Shown piece after piece: positions 35,468 through 43,049 of a stretch of 64,000 nt of DNA. The DNA is taken from NCBI RefSeq assembly GCF_000300815.1, contig NZ_AMRX01000006.1:1-64000 (forward strand). Reading direction: 5' to 3'. The position numbers and the translations under genes were made by a program. Below the pieces are notes generated by a model. That model worked only from the letters and a program-made list of their open reading frames with translations. It did no database searches and was not told where the DNA came from. The stretch comes from Gayadomonas joobiniege G7. GTDB taxonomy: Bacteria; Pseudomonadota; Gammaproteobacteria; Enterobacterales; Alteromonadaceae. Numbering within the stretch: position 1 is the stretch's first letter; every line of letters starts with the position of its first letter.

Positions 35468-36580
35468 TTATTTTCGCTCGATATTAATTTTTCGAGTTCT
35501 GATTAACCACATATAAACCCCTGTAATCGACAAAAATAAGGGGATCAAACCGGTAATACACCAGAGCACTTTACTTGTTAAACCCGCAAAATTACCAAAG
35601 TGTAAACGTCTAAAGCTGTCCAAAACTAGGTGTCCAACACTGGCTTGGCGGGCATCTGTTTGCATCACTAATTTACCGCTTTGACCATCAAAAACCTGAT
35701 AACTGGCATATTGGCTAGTTAAAACACTGGTATCTGGCACATCACCATACCAAGTAAAATAGCCACCTGCTTCAAATGGAAAAGATAAATAAGTTGCTTT
35801 GAATCCGGCCATATTCTCTCGCAGTGTGTCTGCTTGGTCGTCTAGTGACAATGTTTGTTGATAATAATAACCCGAGCTTAACATAGGCTCGTGTGCTTCA
35901 TCTGCGTGTTCGACGGTCTCGTGATAGATCTCGATAAAATTAAAATATGCACCAGTAAAAGCGACGATTAGCAATAAAGGCGAGATGATCACCCCAAAAA
36001 ATTTATGGATATCGCTTAACAGAACTCTCAGGTGGGCTTGCCAGCGCACACTGAATAACTTTTTGATAAAACGCCACTGTAAAACTAAACCCGAAATGCC
36101 CAAAAACAATAAAATTAACGAAAATATAAAGCCTAACACTGTGCCAAAATGAGCGCCTAAAAAGCCTTTATCATTTAATAATAAAGTGTAGTGAAGTTTT
36201 AAAATCCAGTCTGTGAGGTAATGATCATCATATATCACGGGTCGGTCAATTAATTCGCCAGTATAAGGGTTAAAGTGCACTTTATACCACTGCTGGGTGC
36301 CACGTTTAATTAAATAAACTCGGTCGGCTTCAATACCATCGTCAAATAATTCCCAAGTCCCTAAGTGATAATCGGGTAATTGAGTCTCTAATTGAGTTTT
36401 AAGCTGGTCATATGGGAGGCGCTGCGACTGAGTCGTTTTAAGGATCACTGTTTCTGGCATTAACAAGCGATCTATTTCGACTTTAAATACTAACAGTGAG
36501 CCAGTGATCGAGATTAAACAAATCGGAATTAACGCAACAAGCGCCAGATAGCTATGCCATTTAAAAAGTGTTTTTTTCAT
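35468..36580 (-). CDS. PepSY-associated TM protein, iron-uptake partner
   Basis: This 370-residue inner-membrane protein has four TM segments (about 11-33, 143-168, 190-212 and 330-360) and two PepSY-type periplasmic regions. Its N-terminus FKWHSYLALVALIPICLISITGSLLVF and the WLIRTR end are typical of the PepSY_TM family found beside TonB-dependent siderophore receptors. These proteins are thought to act as inner-membrane ferrisiderophore reductases or uptake helpers. It lies directly downstream of such a receptor, 54 bases from its stop, and is probably co-transcribed. Confidence 0.9.
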   Translation of the reverse strand: MKKTLFKWHSYLALVALIPICLISITGSLLVFKVEIDRLLMPETVILKTTQSQRLPYDQLKTQLETQLPDYHLGTWELFDDGIEADRVYLIKRGTQQWYKVHFNPYTGELIDRPVIYDDHYLTDWILKLHYTLLLNDKGFLGAHFGTVLGFIFSLILLFLGISGLVLQWRFIKKLFSVRWQAHLRVLLSDIHKFFGVIISPLLLIVAFTGAYFNFIEIYHETVEHADEAHEPMLSSGYYYQQTLSLDDQADTLRENMAGFKATYLSFPFEAGGYFTWYGDVPDTSVLTSQYASYQVFDGQSGKLVMQTDARQASVGHLVLDSFRRLHFGNFAGLTSKVLWCITGLIPLFLSITGVYMWLIRTRKINIERK

Positions 36581-36634
36581 TTATTTCAGCCTAAATAGCG
36601 GCAGAAGGGCTGCCGCTGAACGCATAAAATACGT

Positions 36635-38788
36635 TTAAAAATTAAATTCTACACCCACTTCAACCATGCGTTCGCTGCCCATCCAGCAGTTGCTGGCATC
36701 ATAACAAGCGCCGACATAGCGTTCATCGGTTAAGTTACTAACGCTGGCCGTTAACTTCACATCATTTTGCGTAAACTGATAGGCCGCAACCAAATCGAGC
36801 AAGCCGTAGTCAGAGACAGTATCTGTATTGTATTTGTCCATTTGGGTTTCACCAACGTAACGATAACCAGCGCCTAACATTAGCCCTGGGAAAGACTCGG
36901 TAAAGTGATAATTGGCCCAAAAAGACGCCATAAAATCCGCTACCCAAACTGGCGTTTTTCCGACTAAATTTTGATCTAAATCAGCGGTTACTTCCATATC
37001 TAACCAAGTTAAATTACCTGACAAGCTAACGTCTTTATTTAACTGGCTATTAAACTCTAACTCAACGCCTTTTGCTTCAACTTGCCCTGTTTGCACGCTC
37101 ATGCTGCGAGTCTCATTAGTATTGGGGTCAACAGCTTGCCCTGTGGTGACTAAGTTATCTTTTTTCAGCACAAAATAGGCTGCGTTTAAGCGATTTTGAC
37201 CGTTATCAGACTGGTATTTTGCACCAACTTCTGTTTGCTGCCCTGTGGTTGGTTCAAATGCGAGACCGGTTTCTGTGTCACTACCTGATTGAGGTTCAAA
37301 CGACTCTGCATAATTAGCATACGCGCGCCAGCCATTAGAAAACCTATAAAGGGCCGCTAAACGACCTGAAAACGCGTTTTGTTCAATCTGCGTGGTAGAA
37401 CCATATTCGGAGCCCGCATACACATTATCGGCGATATCAGTGCTTTCAAAACTGTCCCAACGACCATTTAAAATGAAAGTGAGTTGTTGCCAATTAATTT
37501 CATCCTGAAAATAAATACCCAGTTGTTTAATATCAATTTGATGATCTTCTTGATAAAAATCCAACGGTAGTTCACTAACCACTAGCATATTATTATCGCG
37601 ATTTGATAAATCAATACTGGCTGTGTTTTGGCCTAGCGTATCTCGATACGCCACATCGGATTCTGATGTCTGGTAATCAAGGCCTAATAACCAAGCATGT
37701 TGGCTATTTGCAAATGAATAGGTACCGGCTAATTGGTTGTCTAAGGTTAGCCCGCGGATCTGTTCATCGGTTGAATATGCAGAACGAATTAAGGTGACGT
37801 TATCGTCTGCTAGACCCTTATTGTACATATTTTGTTGTAAGGCATCCGCGTCGGTAAAACGAGCTTTTTGTAAAAACGTCCAGCCGTTATCAAACTGATG
37901 ATTAAACTTGTAACCCCACATAAAAACTTCACGTTCATAATGATTCCAGTTTTTATCACCGGCATATGCATCTGCGTCCAGCGCTCCGTAAGGTGCTTGG
38001 TATAAGGTACCAATTGAATGCAAAGGCGTTGAAGGTACCATTTCAGGGTCGTTTTGGTAATAGGCGCTTATTGTGAGGTTGGTTTGCTCAGAAAAATGGA
38101 TGGTCGCAGACGGCGCAAATAAATATCGCTCGTTTTCTGTTGTATCTTGCTGACCGTCACGTGATCGGCCTAGGGCGATTATTCTATACTCACCACTGTC
38201 TGCAAATTGCCCAGTTGAATCTAACCCTAACTCAATTAAGTTGTGAGAGCCAGTGGTGGCTATTAACTTAGTATTTTGCGATTTACTGGGATATTTAGCG
38301 ACTTGATTGACCATACCGCCCGGTGGAACTAATCCATATAAACTAGATGCGGGGCCTTTTAATATTTCGACCGAGTCTGTGGCAAATGCATCAACTTGTG
38401 GGTATAGGTTCCAACTGTTGTTAGATAATAGCGGTAAACCATCATAAAAGCTCTGATAAGTATCAAAACCGCGGATATTAAACTGGTCAAAAATACTAAT
38501 GCTCGGGCGGCTTTCTGTCGTTACCCCAGAAACATAACGAAGGGCTTTTGTAACTGAATCAGCTTGTCTTAGTTTTAGCAGGGCTTGATCTATAATAGAT
38601 ATGCTAGTCGGGGCATCAATCGCTTTTAGAGATGATTTGGTTGCAGTACTGCGATAGCTGGAGTGACTTTGCACTTGAATGCGCTCAATTTCACTGCTTT
38701 CAGCCGCATTTAGCGAAGGTTGATAGGCAAATAAAGTAGCAGCGATGATCGATAGCTTAAATGGTAGTCCATTGGCTCGTGTGTTCAT
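36635..38788 (-). CDS. TonB-dependent siderophore receptor
   Basis: This outer-membrane receptor of 717 residues from the ATG at 38788 imports ferric siderophores using TonB energy. It has a signal peptide (cleavage near SLNA-AES), a plug domain with SLKAIDAPTSISIIDQALLK, a DSVTKALRYVSGV motif and FNIRGFDTYQSFYDGLPLL. A 22-strand-type barrel follows, ending in VEVGVEFNF with the terminal Phe. The frame opens 12 codons earlier, but the internal start leaves a standard signal peptide. A Fur-like site lies about 40 bases upstream and a PepSY partner is downstream. The ligand cannot be predicted from sequence; no siderophore synthesis genes are here. Confidence 0.93.
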   Translation of the reverse strand: MNTRANGLPFKLSIIAATLFAYQPSLNAAESSEIERIQVQSHSSYRSTATKSSLKAIDAPTSISIIDQALLKLRQADSVTKALRYVSGVTTESRPSISIFDQFNIRGFDTYQSFYDGLPLLSNNSWNLYPQVDAFATDSVEILKGPASSLYGLVPPGGMVNQVAKYPSKSQNTKLIATTGSHNLIELGLDSTGQFADSGEYRIIALGRSRDGQQDTTENERYLFAPSATIHFSEQTNLTISAYYQNDPEMVPSTPLHSIGTLYQAPYGALDADAYAGDKNWNHYEREVFMWGYKFNHQFDNGWTFLQKARFTDADALQQNMYNKGLADDNVTLIRSAYSTDEQIRGLTLDNQLAGTYSFANSQHAWLLGLDYQTSESDVAYRDTLGQNTASIDLSNRDNNMLVVSELPLDFYQEDHQIDIKQLGIYFQDEINWQQLTFILNGRWDSFESTDIADNVYAGSEYGSTTQIEQNAFSGRLAALYRFSNGWRAYANYAESFEPQSGSDTETGLAFEPTTGQQTEVGAKYQSDNGQNRLNAAYFVLKKDNLVTTGQAVDPNTNETRSMSVQTGQVEAKGVELEFNSQLNKDVSLSGNLTWLDMEVTADLDQNLVGKTPVWVADFMASFWANYHFTESFPGLMLGAGYRYVGETQMDKYNTDTVSDYGLLDLVAAYQFTQNDVKLTASVSNLTDERYVGACYDASNCWMGSERMVEVGVEFNF

Positions 38789-38830
38789 ATTGGCACGCCT
38801 TGAAATATTATAATTTAAAAACATACTAAT

Positions 38831-38849
38831 GATAACAGTTCGTATTATT
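38831..38849 (-). promoter_or_regulatory. Candidate Fur box upstream of the siderophore receptor
   Basis: GATAACAGTTCGTATTATT matches 11 of 19 positions of the Fur consensus GATAATGATAATCATTATC, with both outer half-sites nearly intact. It lies about 40 bases before the receptor start. Iron repression is expected for this gene class, but the match is moderate. Confidence 0.5.
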
Positions 38850-38886
38850 GTTAATCAATTGAATATTATGTGCGGCAAGGGTAGAT

Positions 38887-38919
38887 TTGGCTAGCTGGAG
38901 TTAACATAGAGCTAGCCAA
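38887..38919 (-). terminator. Hairpin after the sugar kinase
   Basis: A 10-bp perfect stem TTGGCTAGCT / AGCTAGCCAA with a 13-base loop lies 14 bases beyond the kinase stop codon. There is no T run, so termination here is only likely. Confidence 0.5.
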
Positions 38920-38932
38920 TAAATAGATGGGG

Positions 38933-39907
38933 TTAAGCGGAAACAGCCATCGGGTGCTGAATATTATGTAATCTTGGTAGCGCGCTGAAAGAGCCCACCT
39001 GAGTCACAGTATGAGCGCCGCAACGAGTTGCAAAGTCAATGGCAGAGACAAGATTTTTATGATCACTCAGCCAGTTTTTTAAATCGTCGGCTTGCTCACT
39101 TTGACTGATGGCTTGATATAAAAAACCTCCGATGAAAGAATCTCCCGCTGCTGTGGTATCTTGTGCTGTCACTTTTGGCGTTGTGCGTTTTCCGCTAAAT
39201 TTATCATAGATATATTCAACCGCGTGTGGTCCATTAGTTAACAACACTAAGATGCCTTTGGCAGCCCATTGATTAATTAATTGCTCAACTTGTTCGGCAC
39301 CATATAAATCAATCAGTTCATCGCGACTGGCTTTAACCACATCAGATTGTTCAGCGAGTTTTAAAATTTTATTCGGAGCCTGTTGGGTGTCCTGCCAAAA
39401 GGCTGGACGGTAGTTTATGTCTAAGCTAATTAGGGCGCCCGTCTGTCTAATCGTTTGAATGATTAAATTGGTTTGTTCTTCTAATTCAGGTATGGCTACT
39501 GAACCAGAGCAAAAGTGAAATAAACTCTGCGAGCAAAATAATTCAGATGCAACATCCGTTGCACGTAGACGTGTATGTGCTGCATTTTCTAAATAAAAGT
39601 CAAAACTACGCTCATTGTCTTCATCAAACGACACCATGGCAACGGCGGTTTTAGATTTTTTACACAGGCGGGTGCTGCTCAATTCGACACCATAACGGGT
39701 TAATTCTTTGCAAATAAAACGAGCAAATTGATCGTCTCCAAGTTTGCTGACTAATGCGCTTTTACCACCAAGCTTTGCGACTGCAACGGCAACATTCGCT
39801 GGCGCGCCACCAGCACAGGCCTTGTAAGATAAATGACAAGCGTCTTTTTCATCTACTGGTAATGACATCATATCGATGAGCGCTTCGCCGACTGAAACTA
39901 ATTGCAT
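38933..39907 (-). CDS. PfkB family sugar kinase (fructokinase-like)
   Basis: This 324-residue ribokinase/PfkB-fold kinase phosphorylates a sugar with ATP. Signature 1 is in the N-terminal GGAPANVAVAVAKLGGKSALVSKLGDD stretch, here split as GGAPANVAVAVAKLGG. Signature 2 is DTTAAGDSFIGGFL with the catalytic Asp; the usual GAGD is AAGD here. Overall layout fits bacterial fructokinases, but 2-keto-3-deoxygluconate kinases look alike. It is transcribed away from a ROK regulator, an arrangement common for sugar kinase genes controlled by the neighbouring repressor. Confidence 0.88.
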   Translation of the reverse strand: MQLVSVGEALIDMMSLPVDEKDACHLSYKACAGGAPANVAVAVAKLGGKSALVSKLGDDQFARFICKELTRYGVELSSTRLCKKSKTAVAMVSFDEDNERSFDFYLENAAHTRLRATDVASELFCSQSLFHFCSGSVAIPELEEQTNLIIQTIRQTGALISLDINYRPAFWQDTQQAPNKILKLAEQSDVVKASRDELIDLYGAEQVEQLINQWAAKGILVLLTNGPHAVEYIYDKFSGKRTTPKVTAQDTTAAGDSFIGGFLYQAISQSEQADDLKNWLSDHKNLVSAIDFATRCGAHTVTQVGSFSALPRLHNIQHPMAVSA

Positions 39908-39994
39908 ATTGGCACCCTTATATAAATAAGTTTTACTTTTTGTTTACGTTAAGTGGGCGGAATTTAACCATCTGAGTTAATTATTGTCAATAAG

Positions 39995-40010
39995 TAATAA
40001 AAGTTTATTA
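39995..40010. promoter_or_regulatory. Candidate operator: 16-bp AT-rich palindrome between kinase and ROK gene
   Basis: TAATAAA-AG-TTTATTA is a perfect 7-bp inverted repeat with a two-base centre, lying between the divergent kinase and ROK regulator. ROK repressors of the NagC/Mlc type bind AT-rich dyads of TTATTT...AAATAA character, so this is a plausible site. AT-rich DNA gives such palindromes by chance more often. Confidence 0.4.
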
Positions 40011-40131
40011 ATTAAATTTTTCAGTTATAAAGTCTATCAAATATGGAGTTTTGCTTTGGTTTTGTTGTTGAAAGTTAATTAATAGGGTATTTTAATTTTT
40101 ATTTAATAACTAAAGTTGATTGACCTTATTT

Positions 40132-41289
40132 ATGCATGCAAAAAACTTACATGGTGGCCGTAGTCAAACAGGCTTACGAGCTCATAATGAACGTCAAATA
40201 CTGTCGCTAATCAGACGTTTTGATGCGTTACCAAAAGCTCAAATTGCCAAAAGTTTGGGATTATCGGCCCAAGCTGTCACTGTGATCACAAATGATTTAT
40301 TGGCTGCAGGTTTGATAAAAAAACAACCACCAAAAAAAGGAAAAGTTGGCAAGCCGATTGAGCCTTTAAGTCTCTGTGCAAATGGCGCTTATGGTTTAGG
40401 TTTGAGGGTTGATCGCAAAATTTATCAAATGACGCTAGTGGATTTTGCAGGCCAGATAAACGCCCAAGTGAGTTTGCATATTGATTATCCTAAAGTCGAC
40501 TCCTTAATGACATTTGTTAGTGATGCCTATCGGCAAATAGTGCAATCAGTCCCTTCAGAGTGTCAGTCTAGGATCTTAGGTTTAGGGGTGGCAACGCCTT
40601 ATCAATTGTGGGCCTGGCCAGAAGCTGTCGGGGCGTCCAAAGAGGCACTTGCAAGTTGGCAGGCGTTTGATTTTGAAACCGAATTAAAGGCTTTGATCGG
40701 CTTGCCTGTGTATCTGTGTAATGATGATACAGCAGCCTGCTCAGCAGAACTTTGTTTTGCCAACTCGCAGCGGTTACAACATTTTATGTATTTGTATATT
40801 GGCCCTTTTATTGGGGGGGGGCTAGTGCTCAACCAACAAATTTATTATGGCCAAAATAATAATGCGGGGGCACTAGGGTCGATGCCGGTTAGCGGAGATA
40901 AGGGGGCAAAACAATTAATTGAAGAAGCTTCATTATACTTGTTAGAAAACGACCTAAAAGTTGCCGGTTTTGAGGCAAGTTTGATTTATTACCCAGAAAG
41001 CAGTTGGTCTGGATTTGAAAATATTTTAAAAGCTTGGCTGATGCGTGCAGCTAACGCCATTGCGCAAGCCGCACTTGCTTCTATGGCGTTGTTAGATTTG
41101 CAAGCTGTGGTCATCGATGGTGCCATTCCGCCAGCCGTAAAAAGCCAGCTTATTGAAGCGGTTCAGCAAAAAATATCACAATCAGATCAGCGAGGCATCG
41201 CTGGCTTTCGAATTTTACCTGGGACACTTGGTTATCAGGCACAAACCATAGGCAGTGCAAATTTACCTATTATGCAGCACTATTATTAG
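40132..41289 (+). CDS. ROK family transcriptional regulator
   Basis: This 385-residue regulator has an N-terminal winged helix (about 15-75, IRRFDALPKAQIAKSLGLS, AVTVITNDLLAAGLIKK) and a ROK sugar-kinase-like domain (from about 85; GLGLRVDRKIYQMTLVDFAG, YLCNDDTAACSAEL, GPFIGGGLVLNQQIYYG). The zinc motif CxCGxxGCxE that normally follows the NAGALG segment is absent; SMPVSGDKGAKQLIEEAS stands there instead. I chose the ATG at 40132 over the TTG at 40120. It probably senses a sugar and controls the divergent kinase gene. No SD sequence is clear. Confidence 0.87.
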   Translation: MHAKNLHGGRSQTGLRAHNERQILSLIRRFDALPKAQIAKSLGLSAQAVTVITNDLLAAGLIKKQPPKKGKVGKPIEPLSLCANGAYGLGLRVDRKIYQMTLVDFAGQINAQVSLHIDYPKVDSLMTFVSDAYRQIVQSVPSECQSRILGLGVATPYQLWAWPEAVGASKEALASWQAFDFETELKALIGLPVYLCNDDTAACSAELCFANSQRLQHFMYLYIGPFIGGGLVLNQQIYYGQNNNAGALGSMPVSGDKGAKQLIEEASLYLLENDLKVAGFEASLIYYPESSWSGFENILKAWLMRAANAIAQAALASMALLDLQAVVIDGAIPPAVKSQLIEAVQQKISQSDQRGIAGFRILPGTLGYQAQTIGSANLPIMQHYY

Positions 41290-41450
41290 TCGTAAATATA
41301 ACTTGGTAGTAATGGCTAACGAATTAAGAAGCTTCGTGCAAGGACGGCGGTAAGAAGTCAGCAGATATATTTTACAAAGTTCACTGGTAGTTTTTACATT
41401 AATTTAGATAAATAGCTTAAATACTCATTTAAAAACAGTTGCTTAAAGTT

Positions 41451-41466
41451 TGGCTCGCTCTTTGCA
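41451..41466 (+). promoter_or_regulatory. Sigma-54-like promoter before the hemerythrin gene
   Basis: TGGCTC-N5-TTGCA matches the -24/-12 consensus TGGCAC-N5-TTGCW with one mismatch and exact spacing. Transcription would start near 41478, about 55 bases before the hemerythrin ATG at 41534. Confidence 0.55.
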
Positions 41467-41533
41467 GCCTTATTCAGCGCAGGTTTTTGAAAATGAATTC
41501 AGCGTTAACAGTGTTCCCAAAAGGAGAGTATTT

Positions 41534-42016
41534 ATGAGTATTTATACCTATTTGAAAGATGATCATAAAAAGATTAAAGCTTTGCTGCAAAGCATTGAAG
41601 ATCTTGGACCACAGGAAAGCCAACAGCGAGACGAATGTTTTAATGACTTAAAAAAAACTTTGATTCTACATAGTAAAGCTGAAGAAAAGGTATTTTATAA
41701 GCCGTTAAAAAAATCTGCTGACACTCAAAACGAAGTGGAACATGGTGAAGAAGAGCACCAGGAAGCTGAGTTGTTAATGCGTGAATTGACCTCAGAACGA
41801 TTAACAGGAAACGCCTGGTATCAAAAGTTTTTAAAACTAAAATCTGATTTAGAACATCATATCGAAGAGGAAGAAGAAGACATTTTTGCTGATGCGCAAG
41901 CTGTTTTGTCGGATAAAAAAGCCGATAAGATGGAAAAGTCTATGCGTAAAGCAAAAAAAGAAGAGCAGCAAAAACGCTCAATTAGCGAGCGTCACTTTTC
42001 AGATTCAGCTCACTAA
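41534..42016 (+). CDS. Hemerythrin-like HHE domain protein
   Basis: This 160-residue four-helix-bundle protein would bind a di-iron centre. Metal ligand candidates are H11 in DDHKKIKALL, the HSKAEEKVFY helix, HGEEEHQEAELL and HHIEEEEEDIF. A charged Lys/Glu tail follows. Such proteins sense or store oxygen or handle NO and oxidative stress. The ATG at 41534 has AAGGAG seven bases upstream. An in-frame ATG at 41450 would place the promoter inside the gene and adds 28 unrelated residues. It is followed after 15 bases by a short-chain dehydrogenase, so the pair probably forms a stress operon. Confidence 0.88.
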   Translation: MSIYTYLKDDHKKIKALLQSIEDLGPQESQQRDECFNDLKKTLILHSKAEEKVFYKPLKKSADTQNEVEHGEEEHQEAELLMRELTSERLTGNAWYQKFLKLKSDLEHHIEEEEEDIFADAQAVLSDKKADKMEKSMRKAKKEEQQKRSISERHFSDSAH

Positions 42017-42031
42017 GTTAAGGAGTTTGAT

Positions 42032-42889
42032 ATGTCGAGCAATAATTCATTCCCCCCTCAGCACCAATTGCATCAACCAGGTGATGAATCTCAAATGCAC
42101 CCTCGCCCTCAATCATTTATGAAAAATTATCAGCCCGCTGGTAAGCTAACCGGTAAAGTGGCTTTGGTGAGTGGCGGCGACAGTGGCATAGGCCGTGCCG
42201 TCTGCATGGGTTTTGCTAAAGAAGGGGCTGATGTAGCCTTTATTTACCGTGATGAAGACAATGATGCAAACGAAACCTTAGCTGCGGTTAAAGAAGCCGG
42301 AGCAAAAGCAATAGCAATCAAAGGGGATATAGCCAGCAAAAAATTTTGTTTAGATGCAGTTGAGCAAACCAGAAATGAATTGGGTGGGTTAAATATTTTA
42401 GTCAATAATGCTGCTGAGCAGCATGTTAAACAGTCCTTGACAGAGATTGAAGAAAGCCAAATTCGCCGCACATTTGATACCAATGTATTTGGCACTATGT
42501 TTTTAACCCAAGCCAGTTTGCCGCATTTAACCAAAGGAGATTCGGTTGTAAATACAACGTCGGTGGTGGCCTATAGAGGTAAAAGCAGTTTAATTGATTA
42601 TGGCGCAACAAAAGGGGCGATTGTTGGTTTTACCCGCTCATTAGCCAGTAATTTAAGTGAAACTGGAATTCGAGTAAACGCAGTTGCGCCCGGACCCATT
42701 TGGACACCATTGATCCCAGCTTCTTTCAGTGCAGAAGAGGTAGAAACTTTTGGTCAAAGCAGCCCTATGGGGCGTCCGGGTCAACCGGATGAAGTTGCGC
42801 CAGCATATATCTTTTTAGCTTCAAATGATGCCAGTTACATAACAGGTCAAGTGATTCACCCTAATGGCGGGACTATTATTGGCGGCTAG
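42032..42889 (+). CDS. Short-chain dehydrogenase/reductase (YghA/general-stress type)
   Basis: This 285-residue NAD(P)-dependent oxidoreductase belongs to the classical SDR fold. A 35-residue N-terminal extension with QHQLHQPGDESQMHPRP is typical of the YghA/YdaD/GsiB-type stress SDRs. The cofactor loop is VSGGDSGIGRAV, followed by LVNNAAEQH (NNAG-like), TTSVVAYRG with the catalytic Ser, and YGATKGA (YxxxK). The substrate is unknown for the group. A ribosome-binding site AAGGAG sits eight bases before the ATG, behind the hemerythrin gene. Confidence 0.9.
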   Translation: MSSNNSFPPQHQLHQPGDESQMHPRPQSFMKNYQPAGKLTGKVALVSGGDSGIGRAVCMGFAKEGADVAFIYRDEDNDANETLAAVKEAGAKAIAIKGDIASKKFCLDAVEQTRNELGGLNILVNNAAEQHVKQSLTEIEESQIRRTFDTNVFGTMFLTQASLPHLTKGDSVVNTTSVVAYRGKSSLIDYGATKGAIVGFTRSLASNLSETGIRVNAVAPGPIWTPLIPASFSAEEVETFGQSSPMGRPGQPDEVAPAYIFLASNDASYITGQVIHPNGGTIIGG

Positions 42890-42953
42890 TGGTGCGTAAA
42901 CGATCGCAAAAGTTTGATTGAGGTCTTTTCTACGTAATAAAACAGGGATGCTA

Positions 42954-42983
42954 ATGCAGCCAAAACCAATGTTTTGGCTGCAT
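42954..42983. terminator. Terminator after the SDR gene
   Basis: A 13-bp stem ATGCAGCCAAAAC / GTTTTGGCTGCAT with a four-base loop is followed by TTATAAT. The same area may carry -10-like sequence for the next gene. Confidence 0.8.
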
Positions 42984-43049
42984 TTATAATTGTTGGTTTA
43001 AAAAGCTTATGCTATTTTGATAACGATACTAGTAGTCAGGATAGTTAAG

